Assembly (NCBI GenBank): GCA_009392095.1
Contig: VFHF01000096.1
Location: forward strand, 1 to 22,556
Reading direction: 5' to 3'
DNA: 22,556 nucleotides
DNA from: SAR202 cluster bacterium
GTDB taxonomy: Bacteria > Chloroflexota > Dehalococcoidia > Lucifugimonadales > UBA3495
Both the position numbers and the translations under genes were made by a program. How positions within the stretch are numbered: the stretch's first letter is position 1; every line of letters starts with the position of its first letter. The notes below the pieces were generated by a model. That model was not told the origin of the DNA, made no database searches, and saw only the letters and a program-made list of their open reading frames with translations. Shown one piece after another: positions 7,394 to 14,922 of this stretch.

Positions 7394-7421
7394 TCGACTT
7401 TCAAATCAGAAAGGGTAAAAT
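7394..7421 (+). promoter_or_regulatory. Candidate promoter of the MFS gene, leaderless
   Basis: TCGACT (7394-7399), a 16-base spacer and TAAAAT (7416-7421) lie so close to ATG 7431 (nine bases) that transcription would start at or next to the start codon. No ribosome-binding sequence precedes that ATG, which fits a leaderless mRNA. Confidence 0.45.
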
Positions 7422-7430
7422 CCGGTACCT

Positions 7431-8909
7431 ATGACCCTACCTCTAGAAAGCGAGACCATTACTAGAACCAGATTGTTGGTGGCCGCCGCCGCAACTCTGG
7501 GCATGTTTTTGGCTGCTTTGGACACCTCGCTGAATGTGGCGCTGCCGTCGATGACCGAAGACTTGGACGCCGACCTACAGAGCATCCAGTGGGTGATCGT
7601 TGCGTTTGTGGCCACCCAGGCGGCTTTGGTCATGGGGGCTGGGAGTTTTGCCGACCGGTTCGGCCTCAGACCGGTCTACATCTTTGGCGCTACGACTTAT
7701 CTGGCGGCCATGTTCGCCATCGCATTCTCCCCCAATCTGGAAACGGTGGTGGGGTTCAGGGTTTTGCAGGCGTTGGGCACCGGATGCCTGTTCGCGGTTT
7801 CGCCGGCCATCGCCGCAGGAGTGTTTCCCAGTCACCGGCGAGGCTTGAGCATGGGGTTCGCGGTGGGGAGCCAAGCGCTGGGCATGCTAGCCGGGACCAT
7901 CGGCGCCGGACTGCTGGTCGGTTGGATCGGCTGGGAGTGGATATTCCTAGGCCGGACACCTTTTGCGTTGATGGCAATCGTCCTGGGAATATGGGTCTTG
8001 GAACGCCGCCGGGCCGCGGATGCCCAAGGACCTGCGTTCGACGTCGCCGGAGCGGTGTTGCTGGTCGGCGGACTGCTATGCTTGATCATCGGCTTGAGAT
8101 TGGGCCGTTCCCTGGGTTGGACGTCGCCGGTGGTTCTTACCCTGTTGCCGTTGGCTCCCGTGTTTCTGGGCACCTTCTGGCGTGTCGAACGGGCGGCCAA
8201 TTGGCCGGTCTTGCCGGGCTATCTGCTTCGGCTGCGCGGATTTATAGTCTCCAGTTCGAGTATGTTCTTGGCCAACCTGGGCGTGTTTGTGATCTGGTTC
8301 ATCTTCCCGTTCTATGTGGCCGACAGCCTGGGCGGCGGTGCGCTTACTCTCGGCTTAATGCTGGCCACATTGGCATTTTTAAACACGATTTCCTCCGGAG
8401 TCGGAGGTTGGCTTTGCGACCGGACCGCCTATTTACCGGTAGGGGTTGGGGGGTTAGCCATAATGGCTGCCGGACTTCTCTATCTGGGATTCTTGGATAT
8501 GGAATCAAGTTTGGGGCACGTGGCCCTGCGGGTGGGAATAGTCGGCGCTGGGCTTGGGCTGTTCCAGGCTGCGACATACTCGCTGATGTTGAGCAGCGTC
8601 CCTTCGGACCGGTTCGGCACCGCCGGGGCCGCGCTTTCCCTTTCCCAGTCTTGCGGAAGAGTCTTGTCAGTGGCGATCATCGGCGGAATATTCGGTTGGC
8701 GTAGCGACCACCACCTGGCGGAGTTGGCAGTGGGGGCTGAAGCCGAAGGGGTAGCCTTCATCAAGGCTTTCAAGGATGTGTTCCTTATCGGGTCGTCACT
8801 AGGGGTGCTGGCGGCGTTGGTCTTCCTGGTCGGTGGTTGGCGTACCTCGCTGGCCGGAACGAGCTCGGAAAGGCGGCTGGCCCGGGCCAGTGAGATAGGG
8901 CGGGACTAG
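7431..8909 (+). CDS. MFS transporter, DHA2 (drug:proton antiporter) type
   Basis: The 492-aa polytopic inner-membrane protein has about 14 hydrophobic segments, the layout of the DHA2/EmrB-QacA family, which exports drugs or other amphipathic compounds in exchange for protons. LDTSLNVALPSM (30-41) is the TM1 signature of the family. GSFADRFGLRPVYIFG (71-86) is the cytoplasmic motif A. The TM5 region LGMLAGTIGAGLLVGWIGW (150-168) corresponds to the antiporter motif C, in a weakened form. A hydrophilic tail begins near residue 470. No membrane-fusion partner is adjacent, so it probably works alone. The substrate cannot be deduced. The flavin monooxygenase gene follows 70 bases later on the same strand and may be functionally linked. 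Confidence 0.9.
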   Translation: MTLPLESETITRTRLLVAAAATLGMFLAALDTSLNVALPSMTEDLDADLQSIQWVIVAFVATQAALVMGAGSFADRFGLRPVYIFGATTYLAAMFAIAFSPNLETVVGFRVLQALGTGCLFAVSPAIAAGVFPSHRRGLSMGFAVGSQALGMLAGTIGAGLLVGWIGWEWIFLGRTPFALMAIVLGIWVLERRRAADAQGPAFDVAGAVLLVGGLLCLIIGLRLGRSLGWTSPVVLTLLPLAPVFLGTFWRVERAANWPVLPGYLLRLRGFIVSSSSMFLANLGVFVIWFIFPFYVADSLGGGALTLGLMLATLAFLNTISSGVGGWLCDRTAYLPVGVGGLAIMAAGLLYLGFLDMESSLGHVALRVGIVGAGLGLFQAATYSLMLSSVPSDRFGTAGAALSLSQSCGRVLSVAIIGGIFGWRSDHHLAELAVGAEAEGVAFIKAFKDVFLIGSSLGVLAALVFLVGGWRTSLAGTSSERRLARASEIGRD

Positions 8910-8979
8910 GCCGGTTGGTTTGACGGTGATAGTAAACTTAGACTGGGAAAACCATTTAAATTCTCAGGAGATACGGTAG

Positions 8980-10137
8980 ATGGCCCTTCAATTTGGGGTG
9001 TTCGATCACATCGAGCCTGTTCCAGGTTTGGGACTTCAAGAGACCTATAACCTGCGCATGGAACAGATCGAGCTGTTGGACAAGGCCGGTTACTACGCGT
9101 ACCACTTGGCCGAGCACCATACCCCGGCAGTGCACAGCTTGGCCCCGTCCCAGAACGTATTTCTGGCCGCGGTCTCCCAGCGCACCAGCAACATTCGGTT
9201 CGGGCCTGGCATTTGCGTGTTGCCGCTACACCACCCCGTGCAGCTCATCGAGGAATACTGCATGTTGGACCACCTGAGCGGCGGACGCCTGGAGATTGGC
9301 GTCGGCCGGGGCGGGGTATTTGAAGCGTTCTTTTGGGGCCAAGACTCGGACGTGGAATCTAACTACGCCCGCTACCGTGAGACCTTGGCCGCCGTGCAGA
9401 ACGGCTTGTCTAACGATGTTTTGACCCATCAAGGCGAGTTTTACAACTTTGACGAGCTCCCCATGCGTCTCAGGCCGTTGCAGGAACCTATGCCTCCCTT
9501 TTGGTACATGCGGAACGTGGAGACGGCGGCGATGGACGGCATGAACACCATCATCGTCGGCGGCCTGGACAGTTTTGAAGCCAACGTCACCCGCTATCAC
9601 CAAGAATGGGAAAAGCACCAGGGAGTCGGCGCTTTGACTGCCCAAGGGACGGAGCCCAAGATTGGGTTGGTGGTCCACCTGCTGCTGGCTGACACTGATG
9701 AGGAGGCCATGAAACAAGCGGAGCCCGCCTGGGAGCACTACCGCTGGAACCTGGGTACTCCCCGGCGGTTGGAGGCGGAGCGGCGGGGCCTGACCCAGTT
9801 TCAAGGTGAAGGAATGAACCCGCGTCCGGCCTCAGTCCCAGCCCGAGAACTTCCTCAGGAAGAACGCCGTGACCTCGACGCATCTCTGGAGGACATGGAC
9901 CGTCAGGAGCGGCGGAAAAACCTGCGGGGACGAGTGGCAGAGGGTGGAAGTGGCGGCGCTGGGTTCGGGTCCGTAGCGGGATCGCCGGACACTATCCGCA
10001 AATACATGGATGAATACGTGGCCACCGGCGCCAACTATTTCGTTGGGGCGTTTCAATGGGGTGACTTGAGCCACAAGCAGGCGATGCGTTCAATTGAGTT
10101 GTTCACCAATGAGGTGATGCCGCACTACAGGAGGTGA
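8980..10137 (+). CDS. Luciferase-like (LLM) flavin-dependent monooxygenase
   Basis: The 385-aa cytoplasmic enzyme of the bacterial luciferase family uses reduced FMN or F420. ATG 8980 has AGGAG at 8966-8970 with a 9-base gap. Family marks are the N-terminal beta-strand QFGVFDH, LAEHHTP (43-49), LPLHHPVQLIEE (81-92), LSGGRLEIGVGRG (99-111) and, near the end, VAGSPDTIRKYMDEY. A charged, low-complexity insertion (about 270-335, rich in Arg, Glu and Pro) is longer than in most members. Many members oxidise or desulfonate organic compounds, and SAR202 genomes are known for expanded sets of such enzymes. The substrate here is unknown. It is convergent with the acetyltransferase gene; their stops are only seven bases apart. 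Confidence 0.9.
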   Translation: MALQFGVFDHIEPVPGLGLQETYNLRMEQIELLDKAGYYAYHLAEHHTPAVHSLAPSQNVFLAAVSQRTSNIRFGPGICVLPLHHPVQLIEEYCMLDHLSGGRLEIGVGRGGVFEAFFWGQDSDVESNYARYRETLAAVQNGLSNDVLTHQGEFYNFDELPMRLRPLQEPMPPFWYMRNVETAAMDGMNTIIVGGLDSFEANVTRYHQEWEKHQGVGALTAQGTEPKIGLVVHLLLADTDEEAMKQAEPAWEHYRWNLGTPRRLEAERRGLTQFQGEGMNPRPASVPARELPQEERRDLDASLEDMDRQERRKNLRGRVAEGGSGGAGFGSVAGSPDTIRKYMDEYVATGANYFVGAFQWGDLSHKQAMRSIELFTNEVMPHYRR

Positions 10138-10144
10138 CCAGTGT

Positions 10145-10696
10145 TTACGATTCTGTCGAAGGAGGGGTCTCAAACTGTTCAGGCGTCACACCGTAGAGCT
10201 CAAGGTCCTCGAGCTTACCGCATTTCTCCGTGTGGCCTTTAAGGAATCCTTCATGGAGCATACCCGCTTTCTGCATGACCCGGCCTGAGGACGGGTTGCG
10301 GGTGAAATGGGCAGCGTAGACCCGGTCCAGCTCTAACTTGTTGAAGCTATGCTTGATCACAGCCTCGACTGCTTCAGTTGCGTAGCCCTGATTCCAGAAA
10401 GGCTTGCCGATCCAATACCCGAGTTCCCCAGACCGTTTGTCCTCATCAAGATGGAGCCCAATCACGCCCAGGAATGAACCATCGGCTTGATGTGCGACGG
10501 CAAAGTTGACCAAATCTCCGGCGTCAATCTTCTCTTGACAGGACTTGATCCAATTTTCGGCCATGCCGTCTTCGTAGGGGTGCTCGATGTTGCGGGTGGT
10601 GGAAGCCACGTCCCGATCGCCCGCCAGACGCTGGATGTCTGGGGCGTCGGACAGTTTGAGTGGGCGGAGTAGCAGGCGTTTAGTTCGGATGTTCAA
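10145..10696 (-). CDS. GNAT-family N-acetyltransferase (RimJ/RimL-like)
   Basis: The 183-aa product starts at TTG 10696, with GAGG (10705-10702 on the minus strand) five bases upstream. It transfers acetyl from acetyl-CoA to an amine. IRTKRLLLRPLKLSDA is the typical N-terminus of the Acetyltransf_3 group. ELGYWIGKPFWNQGYATEAV (91-110) contains the acetyl-CoA pyrophosphate loop QGYATE. NPSSGRVMQKAGM (134-146) is the usual C-terminal helix motif. Members acetylate ribosomal-protein N-termini, antibiotics or small molecules; which applies here cannot be read from the sequence. It is divergent from the tRNA-Val gene. Confidence 0.9.
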   Translation of the reverse strand: MNIRTKRLLLRPLKLSDAPDIQRLAGDRDVASTTRNIEHPYEDGMAENWIKSCQEKIDAGDLVNFAVAHQADGSFLGVIGLHLDEDKRSGELGYWIGKPFWNQGYATEAVEAVIKHSFNKLELDRVYAAHFTRNPSSGRVMQKAGMLHEGFLKGHTEKCGKLEDLELYGVTPEQFETPPSTES

Positions 10697-10705
10697 AGCC
10701 GCCTC

Positions 10706-10725
10706 ATGCTAGCATAGGGCATGCC
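10706..10725. promoter_or_regulatory. Two adjacent palindromes upstream of the acetyltransferase gene
   Basis: ATGCTAGCAT (10706-10715) and GGCATGCC (10718-10725) are perfect short palindromes side by side, immediately upstream of the TTG start and its ribosome site. They could be an operator. Palindromes this short also arise by chance. Confidence 0.25.
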
Positions 10726-10742
10726 TGTGTGCACCGTTTGTC

Positions 10743-10772
10743 TTGACTGCTCAGAGTAGCCCTTGTTACACT
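10743..10772 (+). promoter_or_regulatory. Promoter of tRNA-Val
   Basis: TTGACT (10743-10748) and TACACT (10767-10772) with an 18-base spacer match the consensus in 5/6 and 4/6 positions. They place the transcript start a few bases before the tRNA at 10783. Confidence 0.6.
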
Positions 10773-10782
10773 GCGAACGAGC

Positions 10783-10859
10783 GGGCGGTTAGCTCAGTTG
10801 GTTAGAGTACTTGCTCGACACGCAAGAGGTCACTGGTTCGAGTCCAGTACCGCCCACCA
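10783..10859 (+). tRNA. tRNA-Val, anticodon GAC
   Basis: The 77-nt gene includes an encoded CCA (10857-10859). Acceptor arm GGGCGGT (10783-10789) pairs fully with ACCGCCC (10849-10855). D-stem GCTC/GAGT and T-stem ACTGG/CCAGT with loop TTCGAGT are regular. The anticodon stem CTTGC/GCAAG encloses loop TCGACAC, with GAC at 10817-10819 reading GUC/GUU valine codons. The loop base at position 33 is C instead of the near-universal U. All stems are intact, so it otherwise looks functional. Confidence 0.95.
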
Positions 10860-11001
10860 TCAGAATGGGCCACCGCACATGGACCTCCTGAAAGGCCTTA
10901 ACTGGACGCCCTTTACCAATCCCAAAGATACACTGGCAGCGACCTGTGGCTTGAATCACTGGAGCATGTCCGGTATTGAAATTGCGAGTTAGTGAGACAG
11001 G

Positions 11002-11655
11002 ATGGACGCCGCACAGTTACTTAAGAAAATAGCCAACCCCAGGATTCCGCGGTTCAGTGCGGGCGACACCGTCCGGGTGAACTTCCGAATAAGGGAAGGT
11101 GAAAGAGAACGGATTCAGGTCTTCCAGGGCGTGGTCATCCGTCTACAGAACGGCAAAGGTCCAGCAGCCAGCTTCACGGTCCGGCGTATAACCGCTGGAA
11201 TCGGTATCGAGCGTGTATTCCCGTTGCATTCGCCCCTGATTGAGTCTCTGGAAGTGACCAGGTACGGCAACGTGCGGCGTGCCAAGCTATACTACCTGCG
11301 CGGACTGCAAGGCAGGGCCGCTAGGATCAAAGAACTCAACCCAGTCCAACGCCGAAAGGCCCAGGAAGAGGCCGCAGCCGCTGAAGCCGAACTGGCTGAG
11401 CAGATTGCAGCCGCAGAGGCAGAGGCCGAAGAACTGGAAGTCGAAGAGCCTGTAGACGACGCGGAAGAACAGCCCACGGACGACATGGAATTCGCTCCGG
11501 TAGGTGAGGCTGAAGACTCCCCCGCTGAAGAAACTTCTGAGGCGCCCGTAGCCGAAGCGGCGGAAGCAGAACCCGAGGCATCTACTGACGAGCCGGTAGA
11601 AGAATCGGCTGAGGAGCCACCGGCCGAAGAGGAACCGAAAGAAAAACCGGAATAG
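11002..11655 (+). CDS. rplS: Ribosomal protein L19 with long acidic C-terminal extension
   Basis: The 217-aa product is nearly twice the usual 115 or so. Residues 1-112 are a complete L19, with IPRFSAGDTVRVNFRIREGE, QVFQGVVIRLQNGKG, VRRITAGIGIERVFPLHSP and VRRAKLYYLRGLQGRAARIK. L19 sits at the interface of the two ribosomal subunits. Residues about 113-148 are a charged Ala/Glu helix, possibly coiled-coil. Residues 149-217 are a disordered-looking Glu, Ala, Pro and Thr tail. The trmD/rimM/rpsP genes that often surround rplS are absent; tRNA-Val lies 142 bases upstream. The ribosome site is weak (ACAGG just before ATG 11002). The gap 10860-11001 shows no convincing promoter or gene. A terminator follows. 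Confidence 0.95.
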   Translation: MDAAQLLKKIANPRIPRFSAGDTVRVNFRIREGERERIQVFQGVVIRLQNGKGPAASFTVRRITAGIGIERVFPLHSPLIESLEVTRYGNVRRAKLYYLRGLQGRAARIKELNPVQRRKAQEEAAAAEAELAEQIAAAEAEAEELEVEEPVDDAEEQPTDDMEFAPVGEAEDSPAEETSEAPVAEAAEAEPEASTDEPVEESAEEPPAEEEPKEKPE

Positions 11656-11672
11656 CAATAAAAGAAACGTTT

Positions 11673-11706
11673 CACGGCCCGCACCCAGCGGGCCGTGCTG
11701 ATTTTA
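11673..11706 (+). terminator. Intrinsic terminator after rplS
   Basis: CACGGCCCGC (11673-11682) and GCGGGCCGTG (11688-11697) form a perfect 10-bp GC-rich stem around loop ACCCA, followed after three bases by ATTTT. It separates rplS from priA. Confidence 0.75.
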
Positions 11707-11768
11707 GGCAGATTTTTAAAAGGCCGGCGGATGGTGCGCTCCCTGATTGAATCTGAGCGGAAACTCTG

Positions 11769-14207
11769 ATGGTCAGTATGAGATACGCAGAGGTGGCGGT
11801 GGACGCGGCGGTGGGCCATTCACGGACATTCTCCTACTCCGTTCCGCCTCGGTTCACAGTTGAACCCGGTCAGCTTGTCTGGGTGCCCTTTGGACGGCGG
11901 GTGCTCCAGGGTCTGGTAGTGGAACTGGTGGACATGCCCAATGTTCCAGAGACGAGAGACATCTTGCAGCCGGTTGAGCCATCGCCTCTGATCGGCCCCG
12001 AACACATCAAGTTGGGCCGTTGGATCAGCGCCCACTACCGCTGCTCTTTATTCACCGCCATCGCCCCTTTACTCCCTCCCGGGTTTGAAGACAATGTCCG
12101 CTCCCGAATCGCGGCCGTTCCAGATGCAGTAGCCAAATCCGGTGACGTAAAACCTGAATCCATCGTCGTGCTGATCGGGCTGACTCAAAAGAAGACCGGG
12201 ATGGACGAGGCGGAATTCGCAAAACTGCTGGGCGGCAACGGAAACCGCGAAATTTCCCGGATGGTTGACAAGGGGTTGGTCAGGCGGAATTTGAGCATGC
12301 CCAGGCCCAAGGTAGCACCAAAGTATGAGTCATTCATTCTGCGGCCACCCGAGACCCCGCCCAAGATCGATGAGACTGAAGAACCCAAGCTTCCCGCGCG
12401 CCAAGAAGGGTTGCTGGCCGCGGTGCGGGAACAGAAGGCCCCATATCCGACCGCTCTTGCCAACAAGGAGTTTGGGAACGGAGTGGGGCAAGCCCTATTC
12501 GGCAAAGGGCTTGTTGCAATGGAGTGGGTACGGGCCGACGCGGCAGCCATCGCCAAACCTAGCTCAGAGGACGGCCGACATCAACACACGCTGACCGTTC
12601 ACCAGGAAAAAGCCCTGGCCAAGATCAGCGGGGCCATCGAAGACCCGGAATTGAAGCCGGGCAGCTTCCTGCTCCATGGGGTCACGGGCAGCGGCAAGAC
12701 TGAGGTCTACCTGCGGGCCATTGACCAGGTTGTGAGCCAGGGTCGCCAAGCCATATTCCTGGTGCCTGAGATATCGTTGACTCCACAAACACTGGATCGG
12801 GTGAATGCCTGGTTCCCCGGCCGGGTGGCGGTGATGCACAGCCGGCTAACGTCGCGCCAGCAGTTCGACCAGTGGTGGGACATTCGCGCAGGGAAGTACG
12901 ACGTGGTCGTGGGGCCCCGCAGTTCCCTGTTCGCCCCATTGGGCGATCTCGGCCTCATCGTGATCGATGAAGAACATGAATGGACTTACAAGCAGGTCGA
13001 AACGCACCCGCTATATCACGCCCGCACCTCGGCCCTGCAACTTGGCCGCCTCACCGGCTCTCCGGTGGTCATGGGCAGTGCGACTCCCGACGTGGAAACC
13101 TACTACGCCGCAACCAGGGGCTGGCACACGCTTCTGGAACTGCCCGATCGGGTGAGCGCCGGCCCGGACCGGGTTTCACGCCTGGCCCAGGTCGAGGTCT
13201 GCGACATGCGGCGGGAATTGCGGGATGGTAATCGCAGTATCTTTAGCCGGTCATTGGCCCAGGGATTGAAGGAGTGTGTCGCCAACAGACATCAGGCTAT
13301 CCTCTTTCTAAATCGACGGGGCGCTTCGTCCATCGTTCAGTGCCGGGACTGCGGCCACGTGGTTACCTGCCGGAGCTGTTCCGTCTCGCTCACTTACCAC
13401 TCCAATCGAGATCGGCTGCTTTGCCACTGTTGCAACCGCCGCACCCGGATGCCGAACACCTGCGAGTCCTGCCGTGGCGCCCATATCAGGCAACTGGGAG
13501 CCGGCACCCAGCGGGTGGTGGAAGAGGTCAAGAAGTTGCTGCCCGGAGTCACCGTTGACCGGCTGGACGCCGACGCCACCCGTTCGGGCCAAGACACCGA
13601 AGACACTATGGCCCGCCTGACCAGTGGCGACACTCAGGTGCTGGTGGGCACCCAGATGGTGGCAAAAGGCCTCGATATTCCCAACGTGACTCTCGTGGGA
13701 GTGGTGCTGGCGGACATCGGTATATATCTCCCCGATTTCAGGGCCGGAGAAAGGGCTTTTGGACTGCTCTGTCAGGTGGCCGGCCGTGCAGGCCGAGGCG
13801 AAGATATTGGACGGGTGATAGTCCAGACATATAACCCGAACCACTACGCCATTCAGGCGGCCGCTGCTCAGGACTACCAGGCCCTATATCAATATGAGAT
13901 CGAGTCTAGGCGGGGAACGGGTAACCCTCCCTTCAACGAGATGCTCCATCTGGTGTTTCAAGATCCGAACGACGACCAGGCGCTGGGACACGCCACGGAG
14001 ACCCGAAGAACGCTGACCCTACGGGCCGAGGCCCAAGGGCTGACCGACATTGAAGTGATCGGCCCAGCTCCAGGGATACCTTCGCGGATACGGGGCCGTT
14101 ACCGCTGGCATCTCACGCTTCGCGGGCGCAGGCTTCTGCGGTTTATAGAGGGCATGGAATTTCCTCAAGGCTGCACTGTAGACGTTGACCCGGTGCATGT
14201 CTTGTAG
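11769..14207 (+). CDS. priA: Primosomal replication-restart helicase PriA
   Basis: The 812-aa 3'-to-5' DNA helicase reloads the replisome at stalled forks. The N-terminal DNA-binding domain (about 5-105) begins MRYAEVAVDAAVGHSRTFSY. It is followed by a winged-helix region that is longer than in E. coli. Helicase motifs are GVTGSGKT (Walker A, 304-311), DEEH (400-403), VVMGSATP, GTQMVAKGLDIPNV and QVAGRAGRGE. The zinc domain between the lobes has the paired Cys set: C525, C528, C534, C537, then C552, C554 or C555, C565 and C568. All key residues are present. The start is ATG 11769 or ATG 11778; neither has a good ribosome site. It lies downstream of the rplS terminator and opens a run of housekeeping genes on the same strand. 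Confidence 0.96.
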   Translation: MVSMRYAEVAVDAAVGHSRTFSYSVPPRFTVEPGQLVWVPFGRRVLQGLVVELVDMPNVPETRDILQPVEPSPLIGPEHIKLGRWISAHYRCSLFTAIAPLLPPGFEDNVRSRIAAVPDAVAKSGDVKPESIVVLIGLTQKKTGMDEAEFAKLLGGNGNREISRMVDKGLVRRNLSMPRPKVAPKYESFILRPPETPPKIDETEEPKLPARQEGLLAAVREQKAPYPTALANKEFGNGVGQALFGKGLVAMEWVRADAAAIAKPSSEDGRHQHTLTVHQEKALAKISGAIEDPELKPGSFLLHGVTGSGKTEVYLRAIDQVVSQGRQAIFLVPEISLTPQTLDRVNAWFPGRVAVMHSRLTSRQQFDQWWDIRAGKYDVVVGPRSSLFAPLGDLGLIVIDEEHEWTYKQVETHPLYHARTSALQLGRLTGSPVVMGSATPDVETYYAATRGWHTLLELPDRVSAGPDRVSRLAQVEVCDMRRELRDGNRSIFSRSLAQGLKECVANRHQAILFLNRRGASSIVQCRDCGHVVTCRSCSVSLTYHSNRDRLLCHCCNRRTRMPNTCESCRGAHIRQLGAGTQRVVEEVKKLLPGVTVDRLDADATRSGQDTEDTMARLTSGDTQVLVGTQMVAKGLDIPNVTLVGVVLADIGIYLPDFRAGERAFGLLCQVAGRAGRGEDIGRVIVQTYNPNHYAIQAAAAQDYQALYQYEIESRRGTGNPPFNEMLHLVFQDPNDDQALGHATETRRTLTLRAEAQGLTDIEVIGPAPGIPSRIRGRYRWHLTLRGRRLLRFIEGMEFPQGCTVDVDPVHVL

Positions 14208-14212
14208 GCGCC

Positions 14213-14242
14213 TTTACACTCGTAATGAGCGTTGAATATAAT
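14213..14242 (+). promoter_or_regulatory. Strong promoter before def
   Basis: TTTACA (14213-14218) and TATAAT (14237-14242) with an 18-base spacer match the consensus in 11 of 12 positions. Transcription would begin near 14249. This excludes an in-frame TTG at 14232 as the def start and supports GTG 14292. Confidence 0.75.
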
Positions 14243-14291
14243 AACTAGCGTCTCGATTAACCCGAATTTTGACACCTGCGAGGTGCTCTTA

Positions 14292-14882
14292 GTGGCGATC
14301 TTGGACATGCGTCTCCTGCCTGACCCAATCTTGAGAAAGCAGGCAAAAAAAGTGGCTAAAGTTACCCCGCAGTTAAGGAGGCTGGTTGAAAACATGGTTG
14401 AGACCATGCGAGACCAGCGAGGGGTGGGCTTGGCCGCCAATCAGGTGGGTTCCCTTCAGAAAGTGGCGGTGATCGAGACTCCGGAGATGGAAGAGCCCAT
14501 GGTTCTCATCAACCCTGAGATCATGAAGGCCGAGGGTGAACGGCAAGTTGAAGAAGGCTGTTTGAGCGTTCCCGGTTACCGTGGTCTGGTCAACCGTTCC
14601 GAAAAAGTCAGGGTCAAGGCCATGGGGCTGGACGGCAAGATATATAGGCTCAACGCCGAAGATTTACTGGCCCAAGCCCTGGAACACGAGATTGACCATT
14701 TGAACGGTATTCTTTACATCGACCACCTAGTCGACCACGAAAGCCTTTATAAGATCACCTATCACGAACATGACGACGAAGAAGATGAGTTTGATGGTGA
14801 CCTTGATGACGGCGAGGACGAGGCTGAAGAGTCGACTGAGTCGGTAGCCGTTGAAACGTCTGATTCGGGCGCAGAGGACTGA
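14292..14882 (+). CDS. def: Peptide deformylase with acidic tail
   Basis: The 196-aa enzyme removes the formyl group from the N-terminal Met of new proteins. GTG 14292 is chosen because GAGGTG (14280-14285) lies six bases before it, the near-consensus promoter lies just upstream, and the protein then begins VAILDMRLLPDPILR like other deformylases. Motif 1 GVGLAANQ is at 44-51, motif 2 EGCLS at 88-92 (metal ligand Cys90) and motif 3 HEIDH at 132-136, all intact. The catalytic core ends near residue 157. The remaining 39 residues are mostly Asp, Glu and Ser, about 30 aa more than the usual length. The CCA-adding enzyme gene follows. Confidence 0.94.
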   Translation: MAILDMRLLPDPILRKQAKKVAKVTPQLRRLVENMVETMRDQRGVGLAANQVGSLQKVAVIETPEMEEPMVLINPEIMKAEGERQVEEGCLSVPGYRGLVNRSEKVRVKAMGLDGKIYRLNAEDLLAQALEHEIDHLNGILYIDHLVDHESLYKITYHEHDDEEDEFDGDLDDGEDEAEESTESVAVETSDSGAED

Positions 14883-14922
14883 CGATAACCGTCACCTACC
14901 GGCGCCGGACCTATGCCCGCCG

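Noticed and set aside
7589..8704. 371-codon open frame in another frame of the MFS gene
   Set aside because: It is Arg/Gly/His rich, overlaps a clear 14-TM transporter and lacks any motif; it is a frame shadow.
10879..10992. 37-residue reading frame between tRNA-Val and rplS
   Set aside because: No ribosome site, no recognisable family and too short to separate from chance.
11292..11819. 175-codon minus-strand open frame rich in Ser and Ala across rplS and the priA start
   Set aside because: It is the complement of the repetitive Glu/Ala codons of the L19 tail, has no ribosome site or recognisable domain, and overlaps a certain gene.
14232..14291. Earlier TTG start for def adding 20 residues
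   Set aside because: It lies inside the near-consensus promoter (TATAAT 14237-14242), and deformylases begin at the GTG 14292 position.
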